Shown here piece by piece: positions 40,739-52,800 of a DNA stretch of 64,000 nucleotides. A program made the translations under genes and the position numbers. Numbering within the stretch: the stretch's first letter is position 1; each line of letters opens with the position of its first letter. The notes beneath the pieces are model-generated. The model did not search any database, was not told where the DNA came from, and saw only the letters and a program-made list of their open reading frames with translations. The DNA is from Asterias amurensis. Taxonomy: Eukaryota; Echinodermata; Asteroidea; Forcipulatida; Asteriidae. Where the stretch lies: positions 18,037,501-18,101,500 of the forward strand of contig NC_092650.1 of assembly GCF_032118995.1 (NCBI RefSeq), written 5' to 3'.

Positions 40739-41535
40739 GGCTCTAGCCACAGCCGAAGCCGCCAGTTCGGTCACAGCCTTTTACTCTTTCGCTTCTTTCT
40801 GTTAAAGATAATATGAAATTCGTGTGTACATATTTTTTTAAAAATTAAACTGTTAAATGAAAAGAATTGGTTTTATATACATTAAACACAGGTACTACAT
40901 AATATTTGAGTTATTGGAGGCTTAAAACGTCAAACTATAATATAATTATTATTGTAAATACGAGCTATATTTTTTGCTTAATATAATTTACACCGATTTG
41001 GTTCGTAATCATGCCTTAAATCTTATAGAAACAGGTAATAATTATTTGGTTTGAACAAATTATGCACACGAAACAATAATACTCGACAATTCCTCAATAA
41101 AGGTTTACTCGTTCGGTTTTTATAAACTTGAATTTTTACATCTGTCATATTTATACATTGTACAAAAACTTTGGGCCATGTCAAACGAGGCAATTTACAT
41201 GCAGCCAGTTCCAGGCAATCTCCAAGAAGAGAATGCATTCACATTTGAATGTTCACATATTTTTTATTGGGGTTCGCAAGACATTGTTTGAAAATAATTA
41301 CCCATGTGCTACTAAAGTGGTCCCATAGCATGCTTTGCAGTTGGTTGCCTCCAAGTTGCCTCATATGACAAGGCCCTAAACATGCAAGTTAAAACTCTTA
41401 TGCGGATGAAAAATAACCAATCACTTAGTTGTCACCAATATAAAAGTGGCATTCCTTCGTATATTATGTATTACTCTTGGTTTTTTTTCAAGCATTGTGA
41501 CGTCATCTGCGTCATAAATGCTGATGGTCCAGAAT
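40739..41535. other. Unassigned intergenic DNA
   Basis: AT-rich, nothing recognised. Confidence 0.4.
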
Positions 41536-41690
41536 GGGTGCGTTCGTTTAGCTTCCCTGGGCCGACCCCGGTGTGTGGTGGGTTTTTTCTTTCTAGGACA
41601 AACGTGGGTAATTATATGCACACGTTCGTCCTGGAAAAAGAAAACGCCACACACCGGGGTCGACCAAGGGAAGCTAAACGAACTCACCCT
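41536..41690. mobile_element. Small inverted-repeat transposon with GGGTGCGTTYGTTTAGCTTC ends, copy 2
   Basis: GGGTGCGTTCGTTTAGCTTC at the left is mirrored by GAAGCTAAACGAACTCACCC. The whole 155 bp folds back (CTTTCTAGGACAAACGTG against CACGTTCGTCCTGGAAAAAG). The two opposed open frames across it mirror each other because of the palindrome. Confidence 0.85.
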
Positions 41691-43139
41691 ATGTTGTTTT
41701 CCAAACTGCTAAGATATTTTTGTCCAATTTGGGTTGTTTAAAATTCTAAATAAGAATCTCAAATTAAATCATTTCATACAGTAGAAATAAATAAATAAAT
41801 ACATACATACATTAAAATAAGTGATTTGTTTGAAGGATATAGAAAACAATAACATGAACCATTTTTTTGACAAATAGTGAATATCATTATATCTGCCGAA
41901 AGAAAGTAATATCTCCTAGGACTAAGCTAGAACTAGTCCTTACTCTTTGTGAAGTCGTCTCCAAGCATAACATTGTAAAACCCTTTTTTTTATAGAGCTT
42001 AATTTGCTGCCTAATATAAAAAAATCCCAAAATGAATAAATAAGCAATTAAAACAATCACTATAATTGTTCGTTATTGGTGTACCAATAATTGACGTCAC
42101 AGTGGAGGGGTTTAATCCACTTTGATGTACAATAATATGTACTTTGCAAATGTATATAATTTTGTATTCGCATATAATATCACTTTTGGTACATGTATGA
42201 GATTGTGTACAAATACTGTGAACTGATGAATTAAACAAGTAGTAATTAAATACAAGAATACCTCTGTCTGTGAACTGATACATTTTATTCCTAGGACTAA
42301 GAGGTTGCCTTAACACATATCTATGAAATTTAGATCGACTGTTGAACTTGCAGACGTTGTGTTTTGTTCTACTATGTGGAATTTCCGTGTGGTCTCCAGA
42401 AGCTAAGAGCACATGGACACACACACACCCATATGAACGTGAATACACGCATGCGGTCATGGAGTAGATCTTTCCGGAACCATGAAATACTGAACCAAGA
42501 AAAATGTTTCAATTTTTGATGAGAAGAAAGAGCAAAGATCGAGGATCGGGCAGCATCGATTTAGAGTAGTGTACACTTGCTTTTATGGCATGAATTATTC
42601 ATAATATTATTAATGGGATGGCTGCGATCAATTTCAGATAAATATTAACGAAATCAAGAAGAACACGCCATTTTAATTAGTCTGGTTTACAGGGGCGCGA
42701 GGTTTTCGAGTTCCTCTCTGCGTTTTGGTTGTACTTGCTTATAAATCGTCTGCTCAGGACTTAGCCTTTGGTCAAGGCGCACCGCGGCATACGCCGCTCG
42801 CGCTGATAGTCTTTTTTCGTGTGTTGCATTTTTGGGGTTGTGCGTGTCATTCGGCGTGCCGCGTGCGTCTTGACTAAAGGCTACTCAGGACTATACACAC
42901 GGTCAGCGGTGCACTTATGGATTTCATAAAATTTCTGATAAAATAATGGTCTTCAAGGTATTTGTTTGGCAAATTTGAACATTCATTTTCAAAATAAATA
43001 AAATTATTTATTTGTTGATTATGATTTGTTTTCCCCTCCAAAATTATACTCATTTTCAATTTAACGACCTTTGATCATTACGAGTATAGAATGTCACGTA
43101 GTGACCTTATATTACTGAGCTGACGTTATCAAAATAGTA
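41691..43139. other. Intergenic DNA with two small foldback pieces
   Basis: A family D fragment lies at about 41913-41956 (TCCTAGGACTAAGCTAGAAC, CTTACTCTTTGTGAAG). A ~130-bp inverted repeat lies at about 42757-42890, with AGCCTTTGGTCAAGGCGCAC against GTGCGTCTTGACTAAAGGCT. An AATAAA on the minus strand at 43007-43012 could serve the next gene. No exon is seen. Confidence 0.5.
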
Positions 43140-43256
43140 TTAATTGTGCAGCAAAAGAAATGGTGAATTTCTACTTGAGCATTTCAAGGGCATCAAAGCA
43201 ATGACCAAAGGGCATGGAAGCGATCGCCTTCGTTGCCCCTGTGAAGTATCAGGCAT
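43140..43256. repeat. Dispersed repeat family G, copy 3
   Basis: CATTTCAAGGGCATCAAAGC, AATGACCAAAGGGCATGG and CGATCGCCTTCGTTGCCCC match 8385-8543. It lies just 3' of the apple-domain gene stop codon and may form part of its 3' untranslated region. Confidence 0.55.
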
Positions 43257-43278
43257 TGGATTAAGGCGAAGAGGTGTG

Positions 43279-43847
43279 CTAATCAAGACTGGGGCAACAG
43301 AATGCCTGATTCTGATCCGTTGTTGGCCTTGGTGTGTTAGCAACCACGCCCTCGTAGCACTCGTCCCCTATGTATTCACCACACCCACTTTTATACAGCC
43401 GTGCGTCGCGCCAGGCTGTTGCAAAGAACAGCCACTGAATACCCACTGGTTGGCGATACCCGTGCAGATATGCGTCCTTCAGCTCAGCAAGGGTACACAG
43501 GTGAGCGTTGAGAGTCTGAGAGCAATCATCAGCCATCTCATCCCGGTCGACGTCAAAGTAAGCCCCCTCCGTGAGGAACGGGATCAGGACCTTCGGGCAG
43601 CATATTCCCGGAGCGACGATCTCACCCGCACCCAGGCAGCAATACATCTTATCGGAAGAGTTGGTTCTCGGTATGTTCGCCACCACGTCCGCGTAACATT
43701 CCGTCCCGGTGTGGTTGCCGCATCCGTCGGGGAAGAGCTGAGCATAGCGGGAGGAGTCTGAGAAGGCGATCCATTCATCCGGAGAGGGTTGGCGATAGCC
43801 CTTCAAGAAAGCCTGCTTTAACTCCTCCAGGGTGCACAGATGACGTC
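43279..43847 (-). CDS. Apple-domain gene exon 3: module copies 2 and 3 and stop
   Basis: Opens RHLCTLEELKQAFLKGYRQP after acceptor CTTCCTCAG. It continues with DGCGNHTGTECYADVVANIP, then the second unit beginning DDCSQTLNAHLCTLAELKD. It ends CCPSLD with TAG at 43281-43279. The two units share HLCTLxELKxA, GYRQP, GCG, ECY and VVANxPR at similar spacing. Confidence 0.88.
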
Positions 43848-46426
43848 CTGAGGAAGATAAATAAATGTAGAACTTCTGAAGACGAGCAAAGTAACACTGT
43901 TCGAAACGTCGAGGTCACACCGGCTCTTTTCGGAGCCAACACTCCATCAACAGAGATTTACACATTGTTGTACATAGTCTTGGTCCAAGACGTCACTGTC
44001 TCATACTTACTTGTTACGTAAACGTAATAACTCGACAGAATTGACATCTGTTGGAAATCGAACCAAGAATGCACTTGCGCAAAATTAGCGAGAGACACGG
44101 CGCGCTGCCCATGGTAGCGAGGCTGGGAAATAATCCATGCGAAGGTCTTGGGACGACCAAGACTACGTTGTACCCCGATACAAGCTTACTATTCAATAGT
44201 ATCTTCTCATGTATCCACACCATGCAAAGCGTCAAACAATACTTACGTCTTGATGAGTTGATAGAGCAGGACACCGTGGGTTCATCGCTCTCTGAGGTCC
44301 CACTACTTAAGCTGTCACTCTCTGCCAGAATGACCGGACCCAGATCTCGATAAAGCAGCTCACCATCTGAGGTGTACTGGACTTGACTCTCGTGCATTGC
44401 GTACCAGTAGTCTGTGTCTCTAACCACAATAGCGTTGAAGTTGCTGAAGTTTGAATTATATTGAAGCTCCCAGAGGTAGCAAAGGTGTTGCGTGGAACGT
44501 TGACACTCGGATGAGGCAGAGGTGATTGTCTGGTGGAGACAGTCAGTCAGACTTGGATCTTTTTTAAGGATAAAAAAGAAAAGAAAAAAAAACGACCTTA
44601 CAAAGAGTGACATGCAAACACCACTGACAGGGATATGCTGTTTCGCATTGTGTCTTCAACCAAACTTGGAAAGAAAACTTTTATGAAAGGTGTAAAGTAC
44701 CAGATGAGCCAAAACATTATAAGGTGCGATAGATACCAAAACCTGACAACCTGACTAGACTATGAGTGACATGCAAACACCACTGACGGGGAAATGCTGT
44801 TACGCATTGTGTCTTCAACTAAAATATGAAAAGAAAACTTTCAAGAAAGGTTAAAAGTACCAGATGAGCCAAAACATCATAATGTGCGTTTTTCAGGATA
44901 CCACAAAACACGAAATTGCTATGACAGAGTAACGAACAAGCACACATGTCATGAATAACCGATTGCTTTGTGTCTTCAAACAAACTTTGAAATAAAACTA
45001 TGAGGATAGGTTAAAAGTAACATGAGCCAAAACATCATAATCTGCGTTCTGTTTTTTACTGCATCGTGTATTGTAATTATGAAGTTATTGTGGAATATTC
45101 GAATTCTGTTCCAACCACTCTCTTGGATCATACATTTTCAACTTGATTTTACCAAGTGAAATAAAGAATTGTGTACCCATCGGAAACCGCCGTTTTTGTC
45201 AACATATTTTTGTTTATCATGCAAACTTTTAGATAGAGATTACGATACAGAGATATTTGTATACAAATATTGGATGCGTAAAGAAGCATCATGGGGTGAA
45301 ATCTGGGGACTGTTCCTCTTTACAAATTTTTGTACAAAATATAATGCATTTTGAATTGTTTTATGAGGAACTATTGTCATTTGTTAAATATTATTATTGG
45401 TTGTTTTAGTATTATGGTCTTACCTTGGGTTGTTAAATGTTGCTGTAGCAACTCGATGAAACTTGGCTGCATGGACGAACATAGGAGAAAACGCCAGAAA
45501 TTAAAAAAAGGAACCAGTCAGAACAACGTTTATTTTAAACTTGTTGTCCCATGGAAAAATGTCTGTATAAAATTTACTTTGGGGATGAACAATTTGACTA
45601 GAATGGGATTCGAACCATCGACCTCCGGATTGACGTGCCGGCGCTCTACCAACTGAGCTATCTAGCCCTATATAATTATATTGGCGGTGTCCCTATTTTG
45701 TCAATATGTTTGTTCGGGTGCCAGTTATAAGCCATACAACTGTAAACTACCGTGTAGCCAGGGATCACACCCAATTTGATGCATATTGAGTTTTCCCTCT
45801 GCTCCCATACCAGATGTAACATTCTCACTGCCTTTGTCAAAATAAAATAGGCCTCCAACTATTTTGTTTTTCATTCAAAAATGTCACCATTTGGATAAGT
45901 TCATTCTCCAGAAGACGGTCCGGCAGACGGTCAGAGCAAGCTGGCCGAAACATCGTATAAAATACGACTCTTTTCAGGGCCACCACAATGTGCTTACTCA
46001 CTGAAGAGATTTGACATGATCATCGCAAACCTTACTATAGTATTTTCCACTTAGCTTTCAATCTTATAGTTCATTCCCCACAAATCATCTTACCTTCTCC
46101 GGGCCGTAGTAGCTGGTGCCAGTCACTGTAGTCAAAGTCAAGGGGAACCGAGACGCCGAAGCCCCGTTGAGCTGACACAGCTCACCACGGTCCGAGTACT
46201 GGACGGAGAAACAGTCGAGGTCGGCCAGGCACGCCGCGCAGCACTGCAACTTGGACCGTGCCCCGGTGAGATTCCGGTACTGCTGGCCGGCCAGGGATTG
46301 GTTGTGTACTCGGTGAAAGAACTGGCTTTGATGACCAGGGTTGTAACCAGTGTCCTGACAAAACTTAGCTGCATGTGTGGGCAAACAGCAAGCCACCATA
46401 AAGAGAAGGAAGATTGTTATTGACAT
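43279..46426 (-). CDS. Secreted apple/PAN-domain protein with three copies of an unrecognised cysteine-rich module (full spliced gene)
   Basis: Exons in transcript order are 46426-46094, 44529-44247 and 43847-43279, joined in phases 0 and 1, giving 394 residues. Residues 1-20 are a signal peptide (IFLLFMVACC core). Residues about 22-110 are an apple/PAN domain (CCAACLADLDCFSVQY, GELCQLNG). The rest is three copies of a module with the pattern C-x8/9-HLC-(T/Y)-L-x-EL, GYRQP, W, GCG, EC(Y), VVANxPR and CC. Copy 1 (about 118-195) is degenerate; copy 2 (about 198-285) and copy 3 (about 300-394) are well preserved. No membrane segment follows, so it is probably secreted. Apple/PAN domains bind protein or carbohydrate; a role as a lectin-like or matrix protein is only an inference. 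An upstream in-frame ATG at 46462 would add 12 residues. An extra exon in the 1.56-kb first intron cannot be excluded. I do not recognise the module. Confidence 0.82.
43865..43965 (+). repeat. TGAAGA / CGAAACGTCGAG repeat, copy 2 (intron 2 of apple-domain gene)
   Basis: CTTCTGAAGACGAGCAAAGT, TTCGAAACGTCGAGGTCACA and CGGCTCTTTTCGGAGCCAAC match one arm of the palindrome at 58640-58871. Confidence 0.7.
44247..44529 (-). CDS. Apple-domain gene exon 2: degenerate module copy 1
   Basis: Encodes TITSASSECQRSTQHLCYLW onward to DEPTVSCSINSSR. The acceptor is placed at GTCTCCACCAG|ACA because this alone joins exon 1 in phase 0; the T-rich candidate 29 bases earlier would put the exon out of frame. The donor AGAC|GTAAGT is phase 1 and joins exon 3 correctly. 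Copy 1 keeps EC...HLC but has lost GYRQP and the ECY element. Confidence 0.75.
44603..45055. repeat. Tandem repeat of about 130-160 bp, three copies, intron 1 of apple-domain gene
   Basis: AGAGTGACATGCAAACACCA, TTGTGTCTTCAACCAAACTT, AGTACCAGATGAGCCAAAAC and CATCATAATGTGCG recur at about 44603, 44764 and 44937 with increasing divergence. Confidence 0.8.
45505..45670 (-). mobile_element. tRNA-derived SINE, third type
   Basis: On the minus strand it reads GGGCTAGATAGCTCAGTTGG then TAGAGCGCCGGCACG, and GGTCGATGGTTCGAATCCCA. These are good box A and box B sequences spaced as in a tRNA. The anticodon loop is abnormal (no T33 at the right place), and the match to the SINE-like tail CTAGTCAAATTGTTCATCCC argues against a real tRNA gene. 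Confidence 0.65.
45905..46005 (+). repeat. Diverged TGAAGA / CGAAAC repeat, copy 3
   Basis: CTCCAGAAGACGGTCCGGCA, GCTGGCCGAAACATCGTAT and CGACTCTTTTCAGGGCCACC follow the same order as in the 58.6-kb palindrome. It sits in intron 1 of the apple-domain gene. Confidence 0.55.
46094..46426 (-). CDS. Apple-domain gene exon 1: signal peptide and apple/PAN domain
   Basis: MSITIFLLFMVACCLPTHAA is a standard signal peptide, which is why the ATG at 46426 is preferred over 46462. The domain follows from KFCQDTGYNPG to GTSYYGPEK. Six cysteines are present after the signal. Donor GAGAAG|GTAAGA, phase 0. Confidence 0.85.
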
Positions 46427-46631
46427 CTTTATCACGCAAGAAAAGGCGTGCTGATGATACATTTCATCAAGATGATATTAAGATTATGAATCGAAGCGAA
46501 TTGAGTCTGTTTATATCACTGCCTTTTTTTGTTGCGATATATTTCTATGGCAACTGGCATTTATAATTAATAACAATTTATATCACGTAAGAAAAACAGT
46601 GCTGATGAGTTCCACCAAAAGACAACGCCAA

Positions 46632-46783
46632 GTTAATGGCCCTTTTCGAAACCACGGCTTCGGCATTGGATTCGGCTCAGGCTAGCTATGGTCCCGCGGT
46701 TTGTTTTGTATACGGGACTTCAGACGCAAGGAAGGAGCTTCAAGCCAAATCCAAAGCAAAAGCCGTGATTTCGAAAAGGGCAT
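46632..46783. mobile_element. ~150-bp inverted-repeat element with GGCCCTTTTCGAAA ends
   Basis: The left end ATGGCCCTTTTCGAAACCAC followed by GGCTTCGGCATTGGATT is mirrored by AATCCAAAGCAAAAGCCGTG and ATTTCGAAAAGGGCATAT. The middle is GC-richer. It lies about 200 bp upstream of the apple-domain gene. Confidence 0.8.
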
Positions 46784-46789
46784 ATGAAC

Positions 46790-47154
46790 CCACACGTACA
46801 AACCGAGTCACCTACACTTTGTTATGTATTTCTATGGCAACTGATATTTATAATTAATACCAAATTGATTTTGTTATTTTGGATTGAGCGAAGGCACTTT
46901 TGACTCACATCAATAATGCAAATTCCAAACTGAGAGATGTTTTCAAATGAACGTGACACGATATTAACTGTCTTGAGGAATATTCTCGTATAAGATGATG
47001 CCATGAATGAACAAACAAGTCTACCAACAAAATTAATCATGTATAAAATAAATAAATTATATAACTATATAAAATTAATTGTTCCTGAAATAGAAAATTT
47101 GATTGGCTACAAGTTTCCCGCTTTTTCTGGATCATTCCCTTATTCCCTTTCCCC

Positions 47155-47190
<36 letters not shown>

Positions 47191-47835
47191 GGATATATTT
47201 GTTTGTACTTGTTGTATTGCCCCTGAAGAAGGTCCGGTTTGGATCGAAAGCTAAGACCACCCTACTCATTATACTATATATAATTTATTATAGAAGAAAA
47301 TAACTAAATAAATAAAAACGTAACGTTTGGTCCAATTATATAGAAAGAAGGAAAGAAGGGAGGGAAAACATACAGGGTGTGGGAGGGGGGGGGGGCACGA
47401 AAGACACAATGAAGGTGAGGGGATTGGGTGCAGAGAAAAAAAAGAACAGACATACACAACCCTCGTGGGGCGAGCATGGAGTTGCTACACGAAAACATTG
47501 TTTTCAGGCTCCACACATTTTCAACGGTGTGAATGCAAACCTTACAAGATAAGTGTTATATTTTGCATTAGGGACAAATAATATAAATTGTGTATAACCC
47601 TTATAATAACCCGATGTAAAGCACTGTATATTCAGTACTTTTCCGAGTTCTGTGGACAGGTACGTCACTCGGGTGGGATTCGAACCCAAAACCTATAGAA
47701 ATTAAAATTGTCTTCCTGGGTTCGAATCCCACCGAGTATACAACGCTTTACACACGTTAGTGTGAGGGTAAAAAGGCAATTTATATCGTTTTGAATTGAA
47801 TGAGTGTTTTTTATTCAAAATATTGACATGTGAAT
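46790..47835. other. Intergenic DNA with poly-T run and short repeat remnants
   Basis: A T run of about 27 lies at 47158-47184. 47219-47262 (CCCCTGAAGAAGGTCCGGTT, TTGGATCGAAAGCTAAGACC) is a fourth, diverged TGAAGA/CGAAA motif. 47660-47740 contains two opposed tRNA-like box B words (GGTGGGATTCGAACCC and GGGTTCGAATCCCACC). No gene is seen. Confidence 0.5.
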
Positions 47836-48000
47836 GCAAATCAGTGTAATGATATCGCTATGGCACCGATAGTGCTCTGTTGTGAAGCTATCATGCAATG
47901 CCGTGTAATTAAAACTGTATACAAATCAGTGTATTGTTATGGCACCGGTAGTGCTTTGTTGTGAAGTTATGCAATCTAAAATGCTGTAATCCAAACTGTC
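47836..48000. repeat. Direct duplication of about 100 bp
   Basis: CAAATCAGTGTAATGATATC with CTATGGCACCGATAGTGCTC is repeated as CAAATCAGTGTATTGTTATG with GCACCGGTAGTGCTTTG, about 95 bp later. Confidence 0.7.
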
Positions 48001-48106
48001 ATGCAATCACCTCTTATTCTTCAGGATACAACAATGCTTTGAAGAAAATCAATCTGATGGCGGGAGAAACTGCGTCTGTTGGAAAAAGAAAAGTAGCGTG
48101 TTAATT

Positions 48107-48508
48107 TTAAAGGAAGTAGACACTATTGGTACTTTTTACTTAAAATAATTATCATCATAAAACATCACTTGGTAACGAGTAATGGGGAGAGGTTGACAGT
48201 ATAAAACATGAAAGAAACATGTGAGAAACGGCTTCCTCTGAAGTGACGTAGTTTTCGAGAAAGAAGTAGTTCTCTGAATTTTGATTTCGAGACCTCAGGT
48301 TAAGAATTTGAGGTCTCGAAATCAACCATCTTAAAGCACACAACTTCATGTGACAGGGGCGTTTTTTCTTTCATTATTATCTCGCAACTTCGACGACCAA
48401 CTGAGCTCAAATTTTCACAGGTTTGTTATTTTATGCATAATATGTTAAGATACACCAAGTGCGAAGGATGGTCTTTTGACAATTACCAATAGTGTCCACT
48501 GTCTTTAA
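48107..48508 (-). mobile_element. Family B element, complete copy (reverse)
   Basis: TTAA ends: TTAAAGGAAGTAGACACTAT and AGTGTCCACTGTCTTTAA. The internal hairpin GATTTCGAGACCTCAGG against TTGAGGTCTCGAAATC is intact. Confidence 0.82.
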
Positions 48509-48621
48509 GGATTTAGCTGAGAGTTTGGCTGCTTCTGTGGTGCTGATAAGCAACAAATTGTAAAACCCTTGTTTCTGTTTTTATTGGACAAAACTAAGGT
48601 TGTTGCTTTGTTGTTAATTTT

Positions 48622-48963
48622 TGAGGCAGTGAACACTATTGGTAATTACTCAAAGTTACATTTGGAATTAAAACAGACTTGGTAACAAGCATAGAGAGCT
48701 GGTGCTAGTATGAAGCATTGAGTGAATAGCTGCTTCTGAAGTAACATAGTTTTTTTGGGGGACAGCTTAAGCCTGTAATTATGCATCTGAAAGCACACGA
48801 AGTTGTGCAACAAGGTGACTGTTTTATTTCATTATTTTCATGCAACTTCGTTTAAATTGAGCCAAATTTTTCACAGGTTTGTGGTTATATTATGCATGTT
48901 CTGATACACCAAGTGAGAAGGCTGGTCTTTTTACCATCACCAAATTTGCCCAGTGACTTTAGG
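48622..48963 (-). mobile_element. Family B element, diverged copy (reverse)
   Basis: TGAGGCAGTGAACACTATTG at the left and TTGCCCAGTGACTTTAG at the right. The inner ATTTTTCACAGGTTTGTGG is present. It has accumulated more changes than the copy 100 bp to its left. Confidence 0.7.
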
Positions 48964-49744
48964 GTTCAGCCGACAGAATCTTCTTTCTTTGTTGTGGTGT
49001 GTTATAATAGTTAGTAAATGGTAAAACCATGTTTTACTTATTAGAGTTATTACAACTGTCGTTTTATGTTGTACACGAACAACTAGTTCTGCACTTCAAA
49101 GCATGTTTTATACAAATTCCTTGCTTGACCTTAAAAACGGAGCGAGGCCTTCATTTTATTCAATATATTTCTGCATATTGAGAGCATAGAGTATACTCTA
49201 TGTTGAGAGATATACAAAGGACAACCCGTCCCAGTTCTGTGCACGGAGCTCCCAACTTTATTTCTACAGTCCAGGTCAATCGTACTGAGCCTATTGTTGA
49301 CTGCACGCCTCAGTGCTTCACCTAAGCCTGTTCGCTGGACCGCACTCGATCAGTCACCATTCGCTGAAAGGTGACCCGTAATCATATACATACCTTTTCA
49401 AAACAAAATTCAGAATAAAATTTGAATTGCAGAATATCGTTTGCCTGGTACAATGCCCTCGCCATAACTTTTATTGTTTGCTATGCTCTCATATCGCTAC
49501 CTGGTGCACCGATCTGATCTCAGGTATGGATATACAGTTTTTATAACCTGGACACGGTATTCATTGTTCGCGGTGTGTGCACACTAAGTAGAAGTTACCG
49601 AGGGTTTCAAGGATAAACAGTACCAACAGGTTGTTCGGCAGACGGACGAGGTGGTGTAGTGTGCGGTCGTCTTTCGATCTGGCCAGTGTATCAAAACACA
49701 GTTGCTTCACATACGGTCATCTTCGAGGAAACTGATTCTCAGCG
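48964..49744 (+). other. Upstream flank and 5' untranslated region of the SLC7 gene
   Basis: The sequence becomes GC-richer toward 49744, as expected for a 5' exon. I cannot place the transcription start; a TTTTTATAAC at about 49540 is only a weak TATA candidate. Confidence 0.4.
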
Positions 49745-49879
49745 ATGTCTGAAGTACGGGAGAGAGACGGATCGAAGAAATACTCCCCATCCACCAATGG
49801 AGGGACGGGGAAAAAAGGCCTTCCGGACGGGGACACCGACTCGCAGGATGGGTCCAAGGGATTGAAGCTCAAAAGACAG
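49745..49879 (+). CDS. SLC7 gene exon 1: cytosolic N-terminus
   Basis: Encodes 45 residues starting [16 protein letters not shown] and ending GLKLKRQ. It is assigned because the donor CAG|GTGACT is in phase 0. LKLKRQ joined to VGLISG in exon 2 reproduces the LKR(E/Q)(V/L)GL(L/I) start of SLC7 light chains. A different frame over the same bases is open for 68 codons but gives no such join. Confidence 0.82.
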
Positions 49880-52800
49880 GTGACTATTGTATAAATCTAA
49901 TTTAATTTTAACCGTGTTGTATTTTACTGAGTATTTATTTAGGTCAGATTTTGAACCACGTACAAGTGTGTTTATGTGTATGTTATGCTTCTCTTATTTC
50001 TTAGTTTATATTTGGCTGTTGCTCCACTTACACGGTTTAGTAATCAATACATAGGGAACTTTGTGCATCACACCTCTTTTCTCATTTAATGTAGACACAG
50101 GAACAGGGGCGCCGTATAGACCCGTCTCGTTTTGTACTGGGTCTAATTCTCACAAGTTTCTGGCCTGACGTTCTAACCCTAGTGTCAAGTTTGAAAAAGA
50201 CTCTGCTAGGGTCGACATGTCAGTACAATGCCTAGTTCTTCCTTTATATCATATGTCCTTTTGGTTGGTAAACAGTTTGCAACAGCCAGTTCTCTTTTGA
50301 AGTTTTGTATTTTTTCCATGGATGCATATTTTGGTGTTTGCTAAAGCCGCATCTCTGAAGCTGGCAATACGAAATGGAACTAAACTTTGCTTTACTTTGG
50401 AGGTCTCTTGCTTTGCACATTGCTCGCTGCTTTTATTTATCCCCCAAAAATAAGTTGGTCATATTCTGCAGAGACACATTTTTTTGCAAACCTGAGAGCA
50501 AATAACAAATCCAAGAACCTTCAAGGTTTCTTTCTGTTGTTCAGTCAGGTAATATCTGCGCATTTCCCATTAATATACAATCATCCAACAAAAAGTGCAG
50601 CAACTTTTTTCACAAACCAACTATAGTTTAAATTTTTTTTTAAAGACAGTCACTACAAAAACTATTTACCATAAACGGACAAAAACAAGTAAAATACAGA
50701 CAAAAAATAAATAAATAAAAAGACACTGAAATCTGTGGAATTTTCGAGGATAAAGCTATAAAAGCTGTCGTTCTTTGATTGACGATAGACCCGTCCTTTG
50801 ATTGATGATATGCCCATTACCACAATGGGCATATGGGGGACTCATTGGATTAAGGGTCGCAAAAGGATTGATTTACTTGAAATTTTTACACATTGTAAAA
50901 ACTCAAGTACCCATATCTGAAATCGGTTATGAGGTATTTTTGCTTAGTGTGTCTATTTCCCCCTTTTGCTGAGCCCAATTTGTGCATGCAGTTTTCCCTT
51001 TGCACCAGATCGTATGTCTGTAATGCGTAACACCGTGCACAAATTGAAAACCAATGACGGAGGACAACACCACAGGGTTAGGTAGCTCAGTTAGCGCCAG
51101 TATGTTATATTCCGAGGTCTCATGCAAGTTCACATCCCGCTCCAGTAAACCAAATATTTGTTGTCCAACTTTTCCCAATGTTGCGCAGTGCCCTTTAAGT
51201 ATTCTGATTTGGAGAAAGTAAACGTGATTACAATCTGTCCCCTTTGTTGACGTGACCCAATATTTGTACCCAAGCTACTCAGTTCAATACGGTCTTTTGA
51301 ACCCAGTGACCCTTTGCATTATCTAAACTACGTAATTACCCACGTAACTAAACAAACCCCGTCGAGAATGGTTACATGTTCCCTCATGTCAACGTCTTGA
51401 ATGGGAGACTATACTAATCGTAATCAAGGGCAAACCATTTTTTATATATTTTAAATCCGGGTCATAGGTCACGGTTGGAGTATAGTACGGTGGCACATCT
51501 AGGAACTTAGCCCCATTCACTAGAATTGACCCCGGCAAAAGATTTAACGAAAAGTCGTCCACAAACATTCTTTGTTGTCATTGAATTACATATTAATATT
51601 TATCTTATGCTGAACTACCTCTGCGTTTAGATTGATTTTACCTCGCTGCACAAGTCTGAGGTGAAATAGTTTAAGGGCAAGGATCCAATGTACTTTTTAT
51701 GCTCATGTATTAATAGAGTGAAACACACTCATTACATTTCGAGTGGTTCCTCAAATGGCTTTTTAAAAAAGAGTGGCGGTAATTTCACTTGTTTAGAGGG
51801 GTTTTAAAAATCACTTAAAAAGATGCCATCTTCAATCTAGCAGAGTGGAAGATCACTCGAAAAAGAGTTGTTCTTCTTATGGCTCTTCAAAGAGTGCGTT
51901 TTCACTTGAATTTAGAGAGTTCGTAAAGACCCACAGTGTTTACGACAAGATTCAAAATGTGTGTCGTAAAAAGAAAAAGTGATTTTTTTTCCAAAAAGAG
52001 ACGACAAAACTAGGCAAAGTATAGTAGCCTATATAATGTATACATGGAGTGTTTTCGGCAGAAAATTTATTACTTCTGTTCTGAGAGCAAATTTTATTAT
52101 ACGAGGTTCATTCAACCAAATCCTGTGGTCACAAAGAATGATTTCCGTCTGAACCACTGTCGGATTCAAAAAAAGGTCATTGCTTGTTTATAGCAATAGC
52201 AGTAACCGTAAGAATTAATGGATTTTGGGTATTGTGCTTTTTGTAACAATATCCACAGATTTACATTAAACTTACACTGTGTTTTGTGTCCTGCAGAAAG
52301 TACGAAGAGCCGTTGAAAAGGTGCACGATTCGTGCAAGTAGTTTTACTGGCAAGACATGAAATGTTGTTGAGACTGTGCAAGTTTCGCTCCTACAAACAA
52401 TACAAAATACCGCTCCTGTTATAGAATAGGCCTATGCAATGGTTTTCTATGAACATGAATATTCTTTTAAAATCTACTTTTACTAATATATAATATATAC
52501 CAAAAGCTACTCAATAAACACAAATAACTTGTTATATTTACCGTTGAAACAAACCATACTTGGGACGACATGCATAAAAAAAGCAAAACAATTATCTCAT
52601 TTGCCATTAAACATAGGCCTATATTACAAACCGGAAAAGGAGTTGAAGTTACAGGGTTTTCTTTATTAATTTGTTTAATTTATTTTACGTTCACTATGCT
52701 ATCATAACCAAATTATATACCTGCGTTAACCAAGTTTGGATCGAATAAACAAAATCGCGTACCACGTACATCTCAAATAATTATTTGGTTAAACGTTTTG

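Noticed and set aside
44530..44613. Extending apple-domain exon 2 upstream to the T-rich acceptor at about 44559.
   Set aside because: That splice would enter exon 2 out of frame with exon 1. The acceptor at 44529/44530 keeps the frame.
45582..45669. A minus-strand tRNA gene.
   Set aside because: Box A and box B are good, but the anticodon stem-loop is irregular and SINE-like sequence follows, so it is more likely a SINE head.
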